From contig CM068318.1 in NCBI GenBank assembly GCA_034766995.1, forward strand, positions 1,934,501 through 1,998,500: a stretch of 64,000 nt of DNA, read 5' to 3'. Below are positions 9,414 to 21,135 of this stretch, one piece after another. The notes beneath the pieces were generated by a model. It did no database searches. It saw nothing but the letters and a program-made list of their open reading frames with translations, and had not been told where the DNA came from. Positions within the stretch are counted from its first letter, which is position 1. Each line of letters begins with the position of its first letter. This DNA is from Acanthacorydalis orientalis (Eukaryota > Arthropoda > Insecta > Megaloptera > Corydalidae). A program made the translations under genes and the position numbers.

Positions 9414-12049
9414 TTCGTAATTTATAAAAATATGTATACATGGACTCAGTAATTAATCTTAACGGACTAAAAAAATAGCTGTTTTTCATTTCAAGTTCCT
9501 TAAGGAAATATTTTGTTATCCTAAGCGATTCTATTGCTTCATCATTTTGTGTCTTTTATTTCAATCAGTGTTAACGCTTTGTGTTCCCCTGATGATATAG
9601 TTTCGTCAAGGTATAAAACAAGTTAAAATAAACCAGAAGGCATAACATATACAACGACACAACACTTTAAAACATCAAGATCGGAACATTAAATCATATC
9701 AAAAAGTCCAGTCGCAGTCCAAAAAGTGGAGCTAAGTACATATTACAGCCTCAGCTCCTTTCAGTCAGAAGATGACAATATTTAATACAGTCTGCGGACC
9801 GTAAAGTGTTAATACATATCTTTGTATGTAGATAATTTTTTAAATTTAGGATTAAAACTTATTTTTTTTTATAGTACCTACATGAAATGACAAACAGTAG
9901 GGTAAATAATGGTTATAAGTTCTTAAATTTCTCCAGTATTATGAAAAAAACTTTCTAATTCCTTTTTTGTAAAGTCTGAAGAATTATAAAGACCAGAACA
10001 GATAATAATCAGATACAGCTATTAACCCATGTACGAGTATTGATAATACAAATTAAATTCCTAATATTTAAATAATAATTATGTCAAGATCAAATCTTAT
10101 TTAGCGTTCCATCTCACCAGAAAATCGTTTCTATACTTTGACAAGTCAACTATTTAACGTAGATTAACACTGTTCGTATCTGAATTAATTGACTGCGAAA
10201 ACATGAAAGAAACTTTTGTTTATAAAACGATATGGCTTTTTCAAATCATATCGATATCGAGTAAAAAAATCAACAAGAAATGAATAGAGAGAAAGTTTAG
10301 AACTTGTAACCTCTGCAGTAAAAAAAAATACTTGGATGAAAGCGTGAACATTATATTTCAATCTGTTCTTAATTCTATTAAGAATGAATGCTAATTAAAA
10401 GTAGTAATAAATCGAGACACGTTTCATATATTATAATTAACGTTTCATATTTTAATATGTGAATATTTTGAAAGATATCAGCGAAGCAATAAATTCAAAA
10501 ATAATATATTTTGGTAATTAACTTCATTATTCATGAATAATTTTTTTCATTTATTTATTCAAGCGCTCGATAATAAAAAGAATATGTTCATGGAAAATCT
10601 AGATCTGTATCTCGTACTAAAAATGACAATTATCTCAATTATTTATAAAAAAAATATTAATAATAATTAAACAGGTATGTGCCCAATTAAATCGACGCTG
10701 GCTAAAATACAAGTACTTGAAAATACAAACACCACTCGCTGTTCGTGTATATTGACCGTGTTTTTTTTATACTGAAAATTAATTATTAACATAGAATTCG
10801 AAATTATGACTCATCCGTTAATACGGAGTTCGATCATAAAAAAATCGTTGATTATGGTTTTATATATTCACACCGTATTGAATTTTCGTAATTAGAGTGT
10901 GATGATATTTTTATTCGTTTTTTTTCAATTAATTGCAGTGTACGTTATTATTTTCATTTAAATTCCGCAGTACATGGAAATAGAAAAGTTTTATATATTT
11001 AATATGAACCTAGTCGTTTATATGAATTAATTAATAAACCTCCGAGCTGAATATCTCACATGCGAGGAATATCGAGACCAGAAGAGCATGAAAATCTCGA
11101 TTTAATCTATATAATTGTTACAGCATGTTCTTGTAAATCAATTAATATAGAAGATAGTATGTACAAAAAATACAGTTTATTAAAAGAGTAACACTGTAAT
11201 GAGAAAAAAAACAACACATCGCCAGATCGAACGCACATGGAAAATTATTTACTAACATTGTAACGTCTCGGCAATGAAATCCTTCTGTACAAATAGTACA
11301 ACAAATAAACCAATTAAAAACTAATTCCACGACAAAAATTCGCACCGCCTCTAGTAATCTATAATCAACCTGCCAGCGGTGACCATTACCAATAATAATC
11401 GGTAATTATCTCGAGGAGCTAATAGTCCGACCTGTTACGCCACCAGGTAACGTAATTACACATATAATTTAACAATACTGAATTGTGTTTGTATTAAAAA
11501 TCGACGGAGGATGTTTTAAGATATTTAGCAAGTGTGGAATTACCTTATTTGTAATCTGTTTTGTGTTATTCGAACGATTGTAAGCTCACACAATGACACA
11601 CATACAAATTGATGAGGTGGATATATGTGGTCTTCAAGTCAGTGCACACAGTCACCGGTGAGATTTTATTTGAATATCAGATTCTTGTATATGAAATGAT
11701 CGATTTTACAGTGTCGTGAAATCAGTTATCTAAACACCTGTAATTCGATACGGCGTTTCAACGAAACTATCTTTCAGGAATACAACTTCCATTGATAAAA
11801 TGGCAGATATCCATAAAAACATCTACCTCGAATTCTTAATCATTAATTAAAAAAATATTTAATAACGTAATGAATATAAAAGAAGGAATAAAAGAGAAAA
11901 TATCGTTTAAAAATATTTTAAACAACGGCTTATTTGTAAGAATGTTATATTAAAACAAAGATTGTGATTGAAAATACAATTAGAGATTTTACATTTAGAC
12001 AATCAAAGAAAGTTTTTAATGTCAAACGCAGAGAATATGTTAAATAAAC
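9414..12049. other. AT-rich noncoding stretch
   Basis: No gene, RNA or clear transposon was recognised. A repeat-poor, slightly GC-richer patch at about 11345-11460 holds ACCTGTTACGCCACCAGGT (an imperfect inverted repeat with two ACCTG half-sites) and GGTAATTATC-type homeodomain-like sites. That is suggestive of regulatory DNA but weak. Confidence 0.5.
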
Positions 12050-12150
12050 GAAGACATTTAGACAGATTTTTCTATACTTTGGCACTTAAAACATGATTGA
12101 AATGTGAATAAGCAACAATCGATAATAATTTACTGGATATTTTTAATCAG
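12050..12150 (-). repeat. FB-A fragment (reverse orientation)
   Basis: TTTAGACAGATTTTTCTATAC, then GAATAAGCAACAATCGATAATAA and TTTTTAATCAG match the right half of FB-A, the reverse complement of its TTGTTGCTTAT part. Confidence 0.45.
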
Positions 12151-14179
12151 ATACTTTTTTTGATGGTTTGTGTGCAACGAAAAGGAATTCATTTGTAAAT
12201 TCTGCTCTAAGTATTTCCCGTGATCTTCAAACTGATATTCAACCAGGTTTATTTATAGATTAAATTGTAACATTCGGTCGATTTCAAAAATTCTGTCTGA
12301 TTCTTCTCTAAACAATCAACTAATTTATTTACTTATTTCACTTCTAAATCATATAATGATGGAATAGCAAATTAATACATAGATGGGACAAATGTATTAC
12401 CGATGAGAAACAAAGAAAATCGCTTGAAATTGGTTTTCAAAGAAATAGCAGGTTTCGAGACTATTACCTTATAAATCCGATTAAGAATGAAATTGTCTTT
12501 GTTTCACATCGACAAAGAAATCAATTTCATCGAAGATGAGTATGTACTTTGCCTGTAAACCAGTCATGACTGCACAGCGATAAACATGTTATTTTAATAA
12601 ACACAGTGTGGTCGAAAAATGTTCAACCTGGTATAATTACGTTCTGAAAATTTTGAAATTCTTTCCAGTATTCTCTGATGATTTTCACATTCAAAAATTA
12701 ATTTAATTTCTTAAAAACCACGAAAATCGATTAGATATAAATTATTAACACATAAAATTCACATTGTATTGCAAATAAAAAATGGGAAAGAAAGAAAAGA
12801 AAATAGTGAAAGAATTTTTTATTTGTGAAGACCCATTTTATTTAATCCACCCGAAAATAATTTTTCTAACAGTCGAATATCTTATTAAAAATATACAAGT
12901 TACTAGTTTTAGTAGAAGTACAGATTTACTGCTGCTGTTTTATTTTCAGTGTTTTTCAATACAAATACCGAAGAGTTGTAACTAGAATATAAATAGATAA
13001 GAAAATAAATCGTCGTACTTGACATATAAAGAAAACACAACTAGTTCTGATTCATACGAATATTATGAAGCAATACAGACATTACAACAATCCATCACTG
13101 TGTCTAGCTATACGGACATTATTTCAAAATAAACAATATTCCAAATAAATTACAAAAAGATATTTAATAACATACAATAAAAAAAAACGTATGAATCAAT
13201 CTGAATGAAATGTATAAGTAATAACTGTTTATATAAATATATATACATGTATTTTTTTTTATTTGAACAGAATACACACCGAAGGTTCTGAAAAATGTGT
13301 CAGTCACGACATACGTGGAAAAAAAATCCAAACAGTCATTATTTAAAAATGAAATGTATATATGCACACAGCCACGAATATAGGAATAAATGATTGTCAT
13401 TTATCAAACAGTAATTAGTATAGTTTGCGATTAACATAGAGCACACATCATAAAATATATCATTATTAATTGTATATGCGAAACATAAGAAAACATTCCG
13501 CATATTAATTAGACGATGAGTACATACACAGTATGTGTGATTGTATTTGAACGCATTCGCTGATAACGTGAATCTACGTGCGCAGGCACGTAAGTAGGAC
13601 ACTTTTTTTTATTCATTTATTTTTACAATTACGGCGATGATTTACGTCGCAGTTAATTGATATTTGGAAATAAGTCAGAGGTAAAGCCAGTGTTTTAGGA
13701 CCGTTCGAAAGAGTGTACACAATTTATATGAAATAAATTAAAATCTTGCGACACGCTTCTTTTTAATGTGAAATATGAATGTCTGTCGACCTGTTTTTCG
13801 TTTCGTTTTATTAGATGTAAGTCTTAGGTTGTTAAGTTTGTTTTAAGTCATATTAATTTTCCAGTAAAACACATATGTTTAAAACTCAAAAACGTATTGA
13901 AAGCTCGTCCAATCAAATACTACAAATTAGTTTTCGCATCTAAGGTAATGATTTTTATGACTGATATAATAATGCTGTACAATTATTTACATATATTATT
14001 AAATGAGATTATTGCCATGTACTGGAATATAATAATTTAATAAAAGTTAATACTGGAATTTTAATTGTAACAAAACCATAAAAAAAGTGTATTATTTTAC
14101 AGAGTGCTTATTTAATTTATTGAAAGTTTTCAGTAAATGCAGTAAAACTTCTTTATAAAAACTTAATATTGCCATCCGT
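12151..14179. other. AT-rich noncoding stretch
   Basis: No recognisable genes. Small open frames on both strands (12782-12985 +, 13164-13400 -, 13339-13602 -) are hydrophobic, AT-driven translations without domains. Confidence 0.55.
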
Positions 14180-14500
14180 TAGGTGTACAAATTGATTCGG
14201 TGCCTTTGAACTGAATCGGTCATAACTCTGTTTTAAATTAAAATACTTTCTAATCTTTATACGATATTGAAATGCGAACCTTAATATTTAAAAACAATGT
14301 ATATTTCAGCCAAACAGTCGGAATAACCTCACAAAACAGTAGTGTGAAAATCAGCATATTAGCCGTTGCATACTTTTCGAATTCCAGTTGAAAAAAAAGT
14401 CGTTATAAAGATTTGTTCAGCTTTGGGGGAGGATATTGTGAGGCGTTAACCGTAACCTGGCTGATACCGATTTTAAAACAGTGGCAGGGGTCCGAAATCT
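14180..14500 (+). mobile_element. MAR-1 deleted mariner, 5' part (copy B)
   Basis: It begins AGGTGTACAAATTGATTCGG and continues with the shared GGTCATAACTCTGTTTTAAA, AACAATGTATATTTCAGCC and ATTCCAGTTGAAAAAAAAG segments. The similarity to copies A, D and E fades at about 14500. The 3' end is absent. Confidence 0.7.
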
Positions 14501-15508
14501 TCATCAAAGTTTCATACTCTACAAGACTATTAGGTTATTGTTTAATTTGTTATTTAATTATTCTTTATTAATTTTGGTTATTAGTACTGAATTGTAATAT
14601 TTATCAACGTATAAATATTCTCTTCTTTGTAAAGCTTACACAAATGTTAAGCTGAAAAATAAATATTATTTTTTTATCATAGCGAATTTCAATTAATTCG
14701 TATGTCAAGGGGTTAATGAAGAAAATCGATTACAATACAAGTCAAACAATGTGGTTGAATTCACTTTCAGACATGAATTAATTTTCTCTTTTTTTTCAAC
14801 CGACAAACTGGAAAATAATGCCTGATGAAACATTGCAGAAACTTTTTAATTTTTCTCTATGCCCATTTCAATCTCAGTTCCATCATATTTAGTGCAGCAC
14901 GGTACAGAGATGTTTCTGTTTGGGTGAAAATTAAAAATGAATTCATTTGTGAAAGAAAATATCGATTATATTCGATAACAGGAATTTTACTATAAACATA
15001 TGATAATTCAAACTGTTAATAAAATTCTATTCGAATTCATTTTCACATTTTTTCAAAATTTTCGATCAAGAAGCTATTATTGATTAAGCACATTTCGATG
15101 GAAACCCCATAATCATCACAGAAAAATCGGCCAGTGCTTTTTTGACTTGCGTGTAATTCTATTGTGGAAGTTTGCATAATTAAACATAAAATTCTATACA
15201 AAATAATATAGAATTTTGGATCCTCACTGAAGAATTTAGTATGGTTTATGGTTTAGTACGGTTTATTCGATTTGGTATGAAATTATAATTTGTGGTAAAC
15301 AGTAAGTTCTGCATCTCATAAAAAATATCTTCAAGTAATCTTTGAAAGTAATATGAAAAGTTTCCAATTGGATGAAAGAATCGAGGAAGAAGAGAACTGA
15401 AATATTTTGGAGCTAGATTTTCAAATTGAAATCAATATTAAAAGCTGATTAGATAGAGAGGACAAGATAGAATTGTTTTGTTGAGATTTAAACTTGCTGA
15501 AAATGTAT
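14501..15508. other. AT-rich noncoding with weak FB-A traces
   Basis: Around 15050-15125, TTTCGATCAAGAAGCTATTATTG followed by GCACATTTCGATGG, ATAATCATCACAG and AAAAATCGG resembles degraded FB-A. At about 14935, GAATTCATTTGTGAAAG also matches an FB-A arm. Nothing else was recognised. Confidence 0.45.
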
Positions 15509-15555
15509 TAAGTGTATAAATTAATTCGGTACCATTTTCTTATAGAAAATGAATG
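15509..15555 (-). mobile_element. MAR-1 3' end fragment
   Basis: AAGTGTATAAATTAATTCGG then TACCATTTTCTTATAGAAAA is the reverse complement of the 3' end of copy E (28.9 kb). Together with the reversed 5' end at 16690-16806 it spans about 1.3 kb, the size of a full mariner. The DNA between them does not show transposase coding, so I annotate the two ends separately. Confidence 0.55.
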
Positions 15556-15659
15556 TTTACTGAAAAGTTGAACACATAACAATCTCTAAAATATCCCACA
15601 CTATTCTGTATAGTGATTAAAAGTATCCGCACTGTCTATATTTTATTACATTGATCGAT

Positions 15660-15910
15660 TAATATTCAGAGGCCCCCATTCCCGTGCAATAATTTAAATC
15701 CGCGCCTGCATAAATTACATCCCACGATTCCGCGAATGTAGATATGACGCATGACGGATGACGCTTATCATAAAAACAACTGTCAACCAATTTGAGTGAC
15801 AACATCAATCATTATGCGTGAACTCTGACCCAGAGCGTCGCTCTGCCTTCATCAGAGGGCGAGAGTACGTGTACTCGAGGTCATCAATGACCTGGATTAT
15901 TATTCGAATA
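15660..15910. other. Repeat-poor, GC-richer block
   Basis: The composition changes abruptly here (CCCCCATTCCCGTGC, CCGCGCCTGC, ACCCAGAGCGTCGCTCTGCC), and no family found elsewhere in the window is present. A small inverted repeat, CAGAGCGTCGCTCTG, lies within it. It could be conserved regulatory DNA. No open frame is credible. Confidence 0.35.
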
Positions 15911-16417
15911 TCTATTTTTCGTACACACACATACACAAAGAGACAGAGAGATATATTTTATAAATAAACGTTAGATAATTCGAACATGAAAAAGTAAACA
16001 TGTAAAAGGAATTATTCGCATGTTGACTTTTTCAAAACTCACTGATGATCTATTTTCAGTGACCATTTGTTTGTCAGATATTTGTTCAATTCAATAATGT
16101 CGAATGCACGATTTCCACCTTGCCAAATTGTGTTTTAGTTATTGCGAAACTGTACTGACCATGCAATTGTTGCATCAGAGTGTAGACAAGCTTCTACGTT
16201 TATGATTGTTTTTTTTTTGGCACGACGAATTTTAAGCACCTTGACTACGAAAATGTTTAACATGCAATCGTATTTGCATTGGTAATTTATTACAGTTTTT
16301 ATGCTTATGAATAGAATGTCATAATTGAAGTTTACACTTTGGAATTAATGTTATTTATATGCAGAAACAGTGATACGTATCTTAATTAGACTCTGTTAGA
16401 TATTTTAAATAATTATG

Positions 16418-16463
<46 letters not shown>
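16418..16463. repeat. (TA)n(GA)n compound microsatellite
   Basis: A TA run is followed directly by a GA run. Confidence 0.95.
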
Positions 16464-16467
<4 letters not shown>

Positions 16468-16689
16468 GTTTAATAAAAAAAGTTGTACGAGTTATCTCTG
16501 ATTTCAAAAACATGTAATAATTCTGAATAAAATTGTTTAAAATATGAAAATCAGAAACTTGGGTTTCAATAAGGTATGACTTTATTTTTACTACTAATTC
16601 CCTATCTTAGAGGCTTTTAGAAGTGAATGAAGTCGGGATTTTAACAAGCAGGAATGTTATTGATCCTAGGCACGAATTCTTTCAAGAAA

Positions 16690-16806
16690 AAAAATAACAT
16701 TCACTGACAGACACTTAAGTATCCTAAAACGACGAGAAAATATTTTATTTTAAAACAGAGCTATGATTGATTCAGTTTAAAGGCACAGAATTAATTCGCA
16801 CATCCA
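16690..16806 (-). mobile_element. MAR-1 5' end fragment (reverse orientation)
   Basis: Reading the minus strand from 16806: GTGCGAATTAATTCTGTGCC, then the AACTGAATCAATCATAGCTC and CTCGTCGTTTTAGGATAC segments match the first 110 bases of copies D and E. The rest of the element is lost or replaced. Confidence 0.65.
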
Positions 16807-17339
16807 ATGTTATCGTTGAGTTCTATCCCCTTCAATCATTTCACTTCTCTCAGATAATACTGTCTTTTATCCAATCATTTTACTCAACATGCATGTATGT
16901 AGAGTAAATTTGTCTCAATATCGTTAGCTGATAAATTGTGAAGTCCGTCGCAGAGAATCTCAAAGTGTTATAAAAGAAAATGTTGACAAATTCAGTTTTT
17001 CTGCCGATTTAAATTGGCAAGTCTTTTATAGCTTCTAATGTATTTTAAAAAAAAAATTGTACCAGCTAGACAAACTAATCAGTAATCGATTTTATCAACA
17101 ATCATTAACATTATACAAAAATATATATTTAACACACGTTACATAAATAGACGAATGTTAAATTTTCAAGAACTATCTAAATGATTAATGAATCTAATCG
17201 GTGGATTTTTTCAAAACGAATCTAACATCAAGCAAAACACGACCGTCGCAATTTTTCAGTGCTGATAGTACATTTTATGATTTATGAATTGTAATTGAAA
17301 AGAAAACTATACGGAGTTAATTTTTGAAAAGCGTATAAA
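16807..17339. other. AT-rich noncoding stretch
   Basis: Nothing recognised. Confidence 0.55.
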
Positions 17340-17500
17340 TAATAAACGTCTCGCGACTCAGCCTCCCCATCGTTCCGAGTGACGTTCGAACGTCATGTAC
17401 CGAGAATACAACCCAGGATGTCGTCATCCCGTGACTCGGTCATTTGTCACATGTCGCTATAATCACATCACAGTCAGACATGTCCAAAGTTTATGATAAA
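17340..17500. other. Repeat-poor block with a 16-base perfect palindrome
   Basis: This is a GC-richer, repeat-free block. At 17380-17395 lies TGACGTTCGAACGTCA, a perfect 16-base palindrome with two TGACGT half-sites, the type bound by CREB/ATF bZIP proteins. Further GTCATCCC, GACTCGGTCA and TGTCACATGTC motifs surround it. A regulatory role is plausible but unproven. Confidence 0.35.
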
Positions 17501-17642
17501 TTCGCACTGAAATATTAACTTTGAATGAAGCAAACTTGTCATGGCTCGAACGTATTGATTTTTATTATTGTTAATGTCACGAGAGCATCTTTTGAAATTC
17601 AGGTGAGACGGCTACGTAATGGCTTTGTATATAACTTACATT

Positions 17643-17645
<3 letters not shown>

Positions 17646-17683
<38 letters not shown>
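17646..17683. repeat. (TA)n microsatellite
   Basis: About 38 bases of TA. Confidence 0.95.
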
Positions 17684-17689
<6 letters not shown>

Positions 17690-17867
17690 GATCAAAAAGT
17701 TATACAACTTCAGTTTAGTAGAATAATAACTAAATATCATTATTAGATGCCATCACATTGAAAATAATCTCACTCAGATGATATGAATTCCTTTCAATAT
17801 CGCTTTAAAATTTAGAATCAATTCTGGAAATTTACACATTTTTATTACACACAATACAGTTATACAA

Positions 17868-18045
17868 CTGCGGCTAAATCCACTTTCACAAATGAATTGT
17901 TAACTCTTGCACAAATCATGTAAATATTTCTGATCGAAAATGTTCAATCATTGATTTTATTGATCATTTTCAGTTCTTATTTATGCGTATTTAGATGACG
18001 ATTCAATCATACTCAGCGTGTTAAAGTACTGATTTTTTTTGCCAT
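17868..18045 (+). repeat. FB-A foldback copy, left half
   Basis: The arm begins at about 17872 with CGGCTAAATCCACTTTCAC. It continues through TTTCTGATCGAAAATGTTCA, ATTGATTTTATTGATCATTTTC, TTTATGCGTATTTAGATGACG and ATCATACTCAGCG. The right arm is not recognisable. Confidence 0.7.
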
Positions 18046-18067
18046 TTGATTCGTTAAGAAATGAATT

Positions 18068-18390
18068 TAGACACAGTGGCTAAACTTATAAATTTGTAAT
18101 TTTTGTACAAAACAAAATATCTTTTTGGAATCTATTCAAATTTTTATAATTATTATTGTATACAAAATAAGGTCATGTGAGTTGATTTAATCAACATCTT
18201 TCTCATTATCAACACTAGTTGAAAAAAATAGACACGGTGGCTAAACTTGTAAATTTGTAATTTTTGTAAAGAACAAAATATCTTTTTAGAATCTATTCAG
18301 TTTTTTTTAATTATTATTGTATACAAAATAAGATCATGTAAGTTAATTTAATCGACATCTTTTTCATTTTCAACATCAATTGAAAAAAAA
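18068..18390 (+). repeat. Tandem duplication of a 161-base unit
   Basis: Unit 1 (18068-18228) and unit 2 (18229-18390) match closely from TAGACACRGTGGCTAAACTT through TTGTAATTTTTGTA, AACAAAATATCTTTTT and ATTATTGTATACAAAATAAG to AACATC..TTGAAAAAAA. Each unit begins with an FB-A-like arm end (GTGGCTAAA), so the duplicated piece probably started as an FB-A edge plus flank. Confidence 0.8.
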
Positions 18391-18888
18391 TAGAATAAAT
18401 GTAATTATCCACAAAGTGTACCGGAGAAAAGTGAATTTGTAATTACGTTCAAGATGAGAATTAAAAAAGATAATGATTAGTCAGACTGCACTGAGAAGAG
18501 ACTGGATTTAAAACCGTACTTTATATACAAGAACGCTCAGAAAGATTGCAGCAATTGAAAAAAATGGAATGAGTTCGATTACCTGTTAATTATACAGAAG
18601 AAAAGTAAATTTATAGTTAATTTGAATGCGTCGAAACAAGAATTCTTCAGAAAGAACAAGATCCATCAAAATCCACGAATATAAAACTGTTTTTTTTTTA
18701 TTGTAAAGCAAGCGAATAAGAACAATACAAAGAACTGTACTGTTTGCAGCAATTGAAAAACATCTGAAGAAGAAAGCAAACGCATTGATTTGAAGAAAAA
18801 TATTCCCGAAATTCTAAAATTCATTTTTTTTAAAAAAAATACTACATTAGTTGAACTTGAATACTATTTAAGTTGTAAGTGAGTTGTC
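18391..18888. other. AT-rich stretch with a possible diverged duplication
   Basis: Segments near 18425 (GGAGAAAAGTGAATTTGTAAT) and near 18597 (AGAAGAAAAGTAAATTTATAG), each followed by a GCAGCAATTGAAAAA copy (about 18549 and 18748), suggest a very diverged tandem unit of about 170-200 bases. There is no coding content. Confidence 0.35.
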
Positions 18889-18889
18889 C

Positions 18890-19075
18890 TGACAGTTTTC
18901 ATCTTTTTGGATCATCTGTATGTTTTTCTCTCTAGTTCCAGCACGTCTGTCACCTTCAAGTAGGTATAAAGGACTCAAATACCTAAGAAGTATTTAATGT
19001 CTGCCTGAAGATGACACACGTGCCAAAACTAGTAGTGGAGAGGATACATTCAGAGGATCAAGACCACCAGGACAT
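18890..19075. repeat. FB-B foldback element, most complete copy
   Basis: The left arm reads GTTGTCCTGACAG, TCTTTTTGGATC, CTAGTTCCAGCACG and TCTGTCACCTTCAAGTAGG. After a short spacer the right arm returns as CTGAAGATGACACACGTGCC (19005-19024), AAAACTAGTAGTGGAGAGGAT, GGATCAAGACC and ACCAGGACA. Arm to arm the element is about 185 bases, able to fold into one imperfect hairpin. It is non-coding and so MITE-like. Other copies or half copies lie at 20550, 20725, 21728, 51816, 55305, 57311 and 60205. Confidence 0.65.
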
Positions 19076-19540
19076 TTTTTTAATGAGATCACAGGTATAA
19101 AAAACATACAATTTTAATTTTAAATTGTTTTTAATTTTCTTTGTTCTTACAAGTGATTTTTTCACTCTCTGCACAACGCCAAAACCTTTTTTTATTGAAT
19201 GTTCGAGTACCAATCGAAACAGCTAATAGACAGTTATTCAATTTGGAATTATTAGATTTTAATAAACAATTTTCTAATATATTTATTGGTTTTTTTAATA
19301 GGAGAAATGTGAGAAATCCATGTCTGCTGAAACTGAATTCATTCACAGTCCGTGGAAAACAGTTTCGATTTTCATTCGATTTAAATTGTTTTGTACCCAG
19401 CTTCGAACCACAAAATTCGATATGATTTCGTGTACGTGCGTACTGAAGAAAAATCGATTGTAACTAGTCGACAGGGATTATTTAACCGGACATGGAACGA
19501 GATAAAGCTGTTATTTAATTTAAAAACGTCCGATTAGTTT
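19076..19540. other. Noncoding stretch with open frames on both strands
   Basis: A 94-codon + frame (19141-19425) and a 71-codon minus frame (19131-19346) overlap. The + translation has a basic NRRNVRNP-type segment but I cannot tie it to a family. A distant retroelement remnant is possible. Confidence 0.35.
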
Positions 19541-20260
19541 ACATTGCTGTCAACGATAATAGAAGATCTGCGCCGGGTCACAAACTTTGATATAACATTT
19601 CGAATAATTGAACATCGTCCGAAATTTCGTACGATGTGTACGAATGAGTCAGTTCTAAAATAAGGAAATATAAGAGAGAGAGATTAATGTTTGTGCCACA
19701 CAATCGTATGTTCGTTAATTATGCGCGTTTCACATTTATTCATTACGTTATCGATCGTCCGCGTTGATAAACGCAGATGTATTTCATTAATTTCATACAC
19801 TTATTGTCTTGATTATTCAATTCTCAGTCACCTTGTGTCGAAACAACAAACAATTAGTCATTACTTTCGAACGACGGAACAGATATTTGAAATGCGTGCC
19901 GCCGTTTGTTTGTGTTTACAGTCAGTCAAGGTGACTGATAATTTTCTCTCGTCTGTTATCAAACGGCAACAGTCATCGAAGACCTATCCGGTATTGGACC
20001 TGGAGATTGCGTTCTTATATTTTACATCACTGACAAATTATTAAGTAACGTGCGCCGGATCGATCGGCCGACCGACCGACCGATCGAACGGAAACATGAT
20101 TGATGGACCTCTGAATCAAGGTCGTGTGATTCGGTACGTGCGTTCCGTCCGATGTGTGTTTGATACCGAGATAAATGACATTTGTGACTAAATAACGTTC
20201 TCCGCCACACGGGACGTCTGTTTAACAATTCATAGCCTTATTTGTACGTTAAGTTGATGC
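19541..20260. other. Repeat-poor block with a (GACC)n run
   Basis: Balanced-composition sequence. A CGGCCGACCGACCGACCGATC tetranucleotide run lies at about 20062-20083. A 117-codon + frame (19691-20044) has no recognisable domain, and its composition is consistent with chance in stop-poor DNA. Confidence 0.4.
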
Positions 20261-20549
20261 CCATTTGAATGTACAGTCAGCACACGGCGGTCAAAGAAAT
20301 CATTGTCTGGCTGTTTCTTTCTTTTTTTTGTCGAATCCGTCAATGTCATACGGTTTATTGTTGTCTGATGGGAGTATTGTTTCGTTGGTGATACTGCACG
20401 TCGGGGAAAGTGCGCAAGTGAATTGGAATTATATCTTATTTTACGGAAATCGATGCTGGGCTATTATAAATCCATTCAGTTTCTATGTATATGTTGTAGG
20501 CGAAATTCTAGGCGCTCAAATCCTGAAATAATCTAAAATCTTCTGTTTC

Positions 20550-20800
20550 TGAATATAAAACACGTGCGAAAACCAATAGTGGAAAACAGCAAATCAACGG
20601 ATCTAAAACGACAAAGATCGCGAGGACTACTTACATCAGTTGCTATCGTCTAATAAAACTCAGTTTAGATTTTGTGTTCCGAACCGTTTATCTTAGATTT
20701 AAATAACACCCAGAACTGTCTAAGCCTGTATGGAGATATCACACGTACTGAAACTAGTACTGAAAGACATAAACTCGGACGATTTAACAGAACGAAGATC
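20550..20800 (+). repeat. Two FB-B right-arm copies
   Basis: First copy, about 20552-20627: ACACGTGCGAAAACCAATAGTGG, then CGGATCTAAAACGACAAAGATC and GCGAGGAC. Second copy, about 20725-20805: TGGAGATATCACACGTACTG, then AAACTAGTACTGAAAGA and AACGAAGATCATCGAGAC. Both are in the same orientation and lack left arms. Confidence 0.5.
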
Positions 20801-20905
20801 ATCGAGACAATTTATGATTCGGTATCATCAGAATCTGCTTAGTACATACTTTACATGCTTTTGAAATGATAAAATCGCGATTATTTTTGCACCAGCCTAA
20901 TAAAT

Positions 20906-21135
20906 TCACTTCCACAATTGAATTCTTTTTTCATCGTGGTCAAAAATGTTCAATAAACAATTTTTGATCGTTGATTTTATGCATTTTAATGATGATTCAT
21001 AACGCCAAGACACACAAGAATATTTTTAAAAGATTTATTTTGAAAAAAAAAAACATTTTATACAGATTTTTCTGTACCTTGTCATTCTGAAAATGATAGG
21101 GCATCGTCACCTAAATGTGCATAACCAAAAATAAA
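20906..21135. repeat. FB-A foldback copy
   Basis: The left arm is TTCACTTCCACAATTGAATTC, followed by GTCAAAAATGTTCAATAAAC, TTTTTGATCGTTGATTTTATGC and AATGATGATTC. The element returns through ACAGATTTTTCTGTACC (a hairpin seen in several copies), ATTCTGAAAATGATAGGGC and TAAATGTGCATAACCAAAAATA. Confidence 0.6.

Noticed and set aside
9590..9620. CTGATGATATAGTTTCG as a hammerhead ribozyme core
   Set aside because: The CTGATGA is not followed by a stem and GAAA at the right distance.
17590..17605. AAATTCAG|GTGAGA as a recursive splice site
   Set aside because: No adequate polypyrimidine tract.
19141..19425. Possible non-LTR retrotransposon reverse transcriptase tail
   Set aside because: The NRRNVRNP segment is only vaguely similar and no catalytic motif is present.
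19691..20044. 117-codon + strand frame
   Set aside because: No domain or motif; the block is repeat-poor and stop-poor on both strands.
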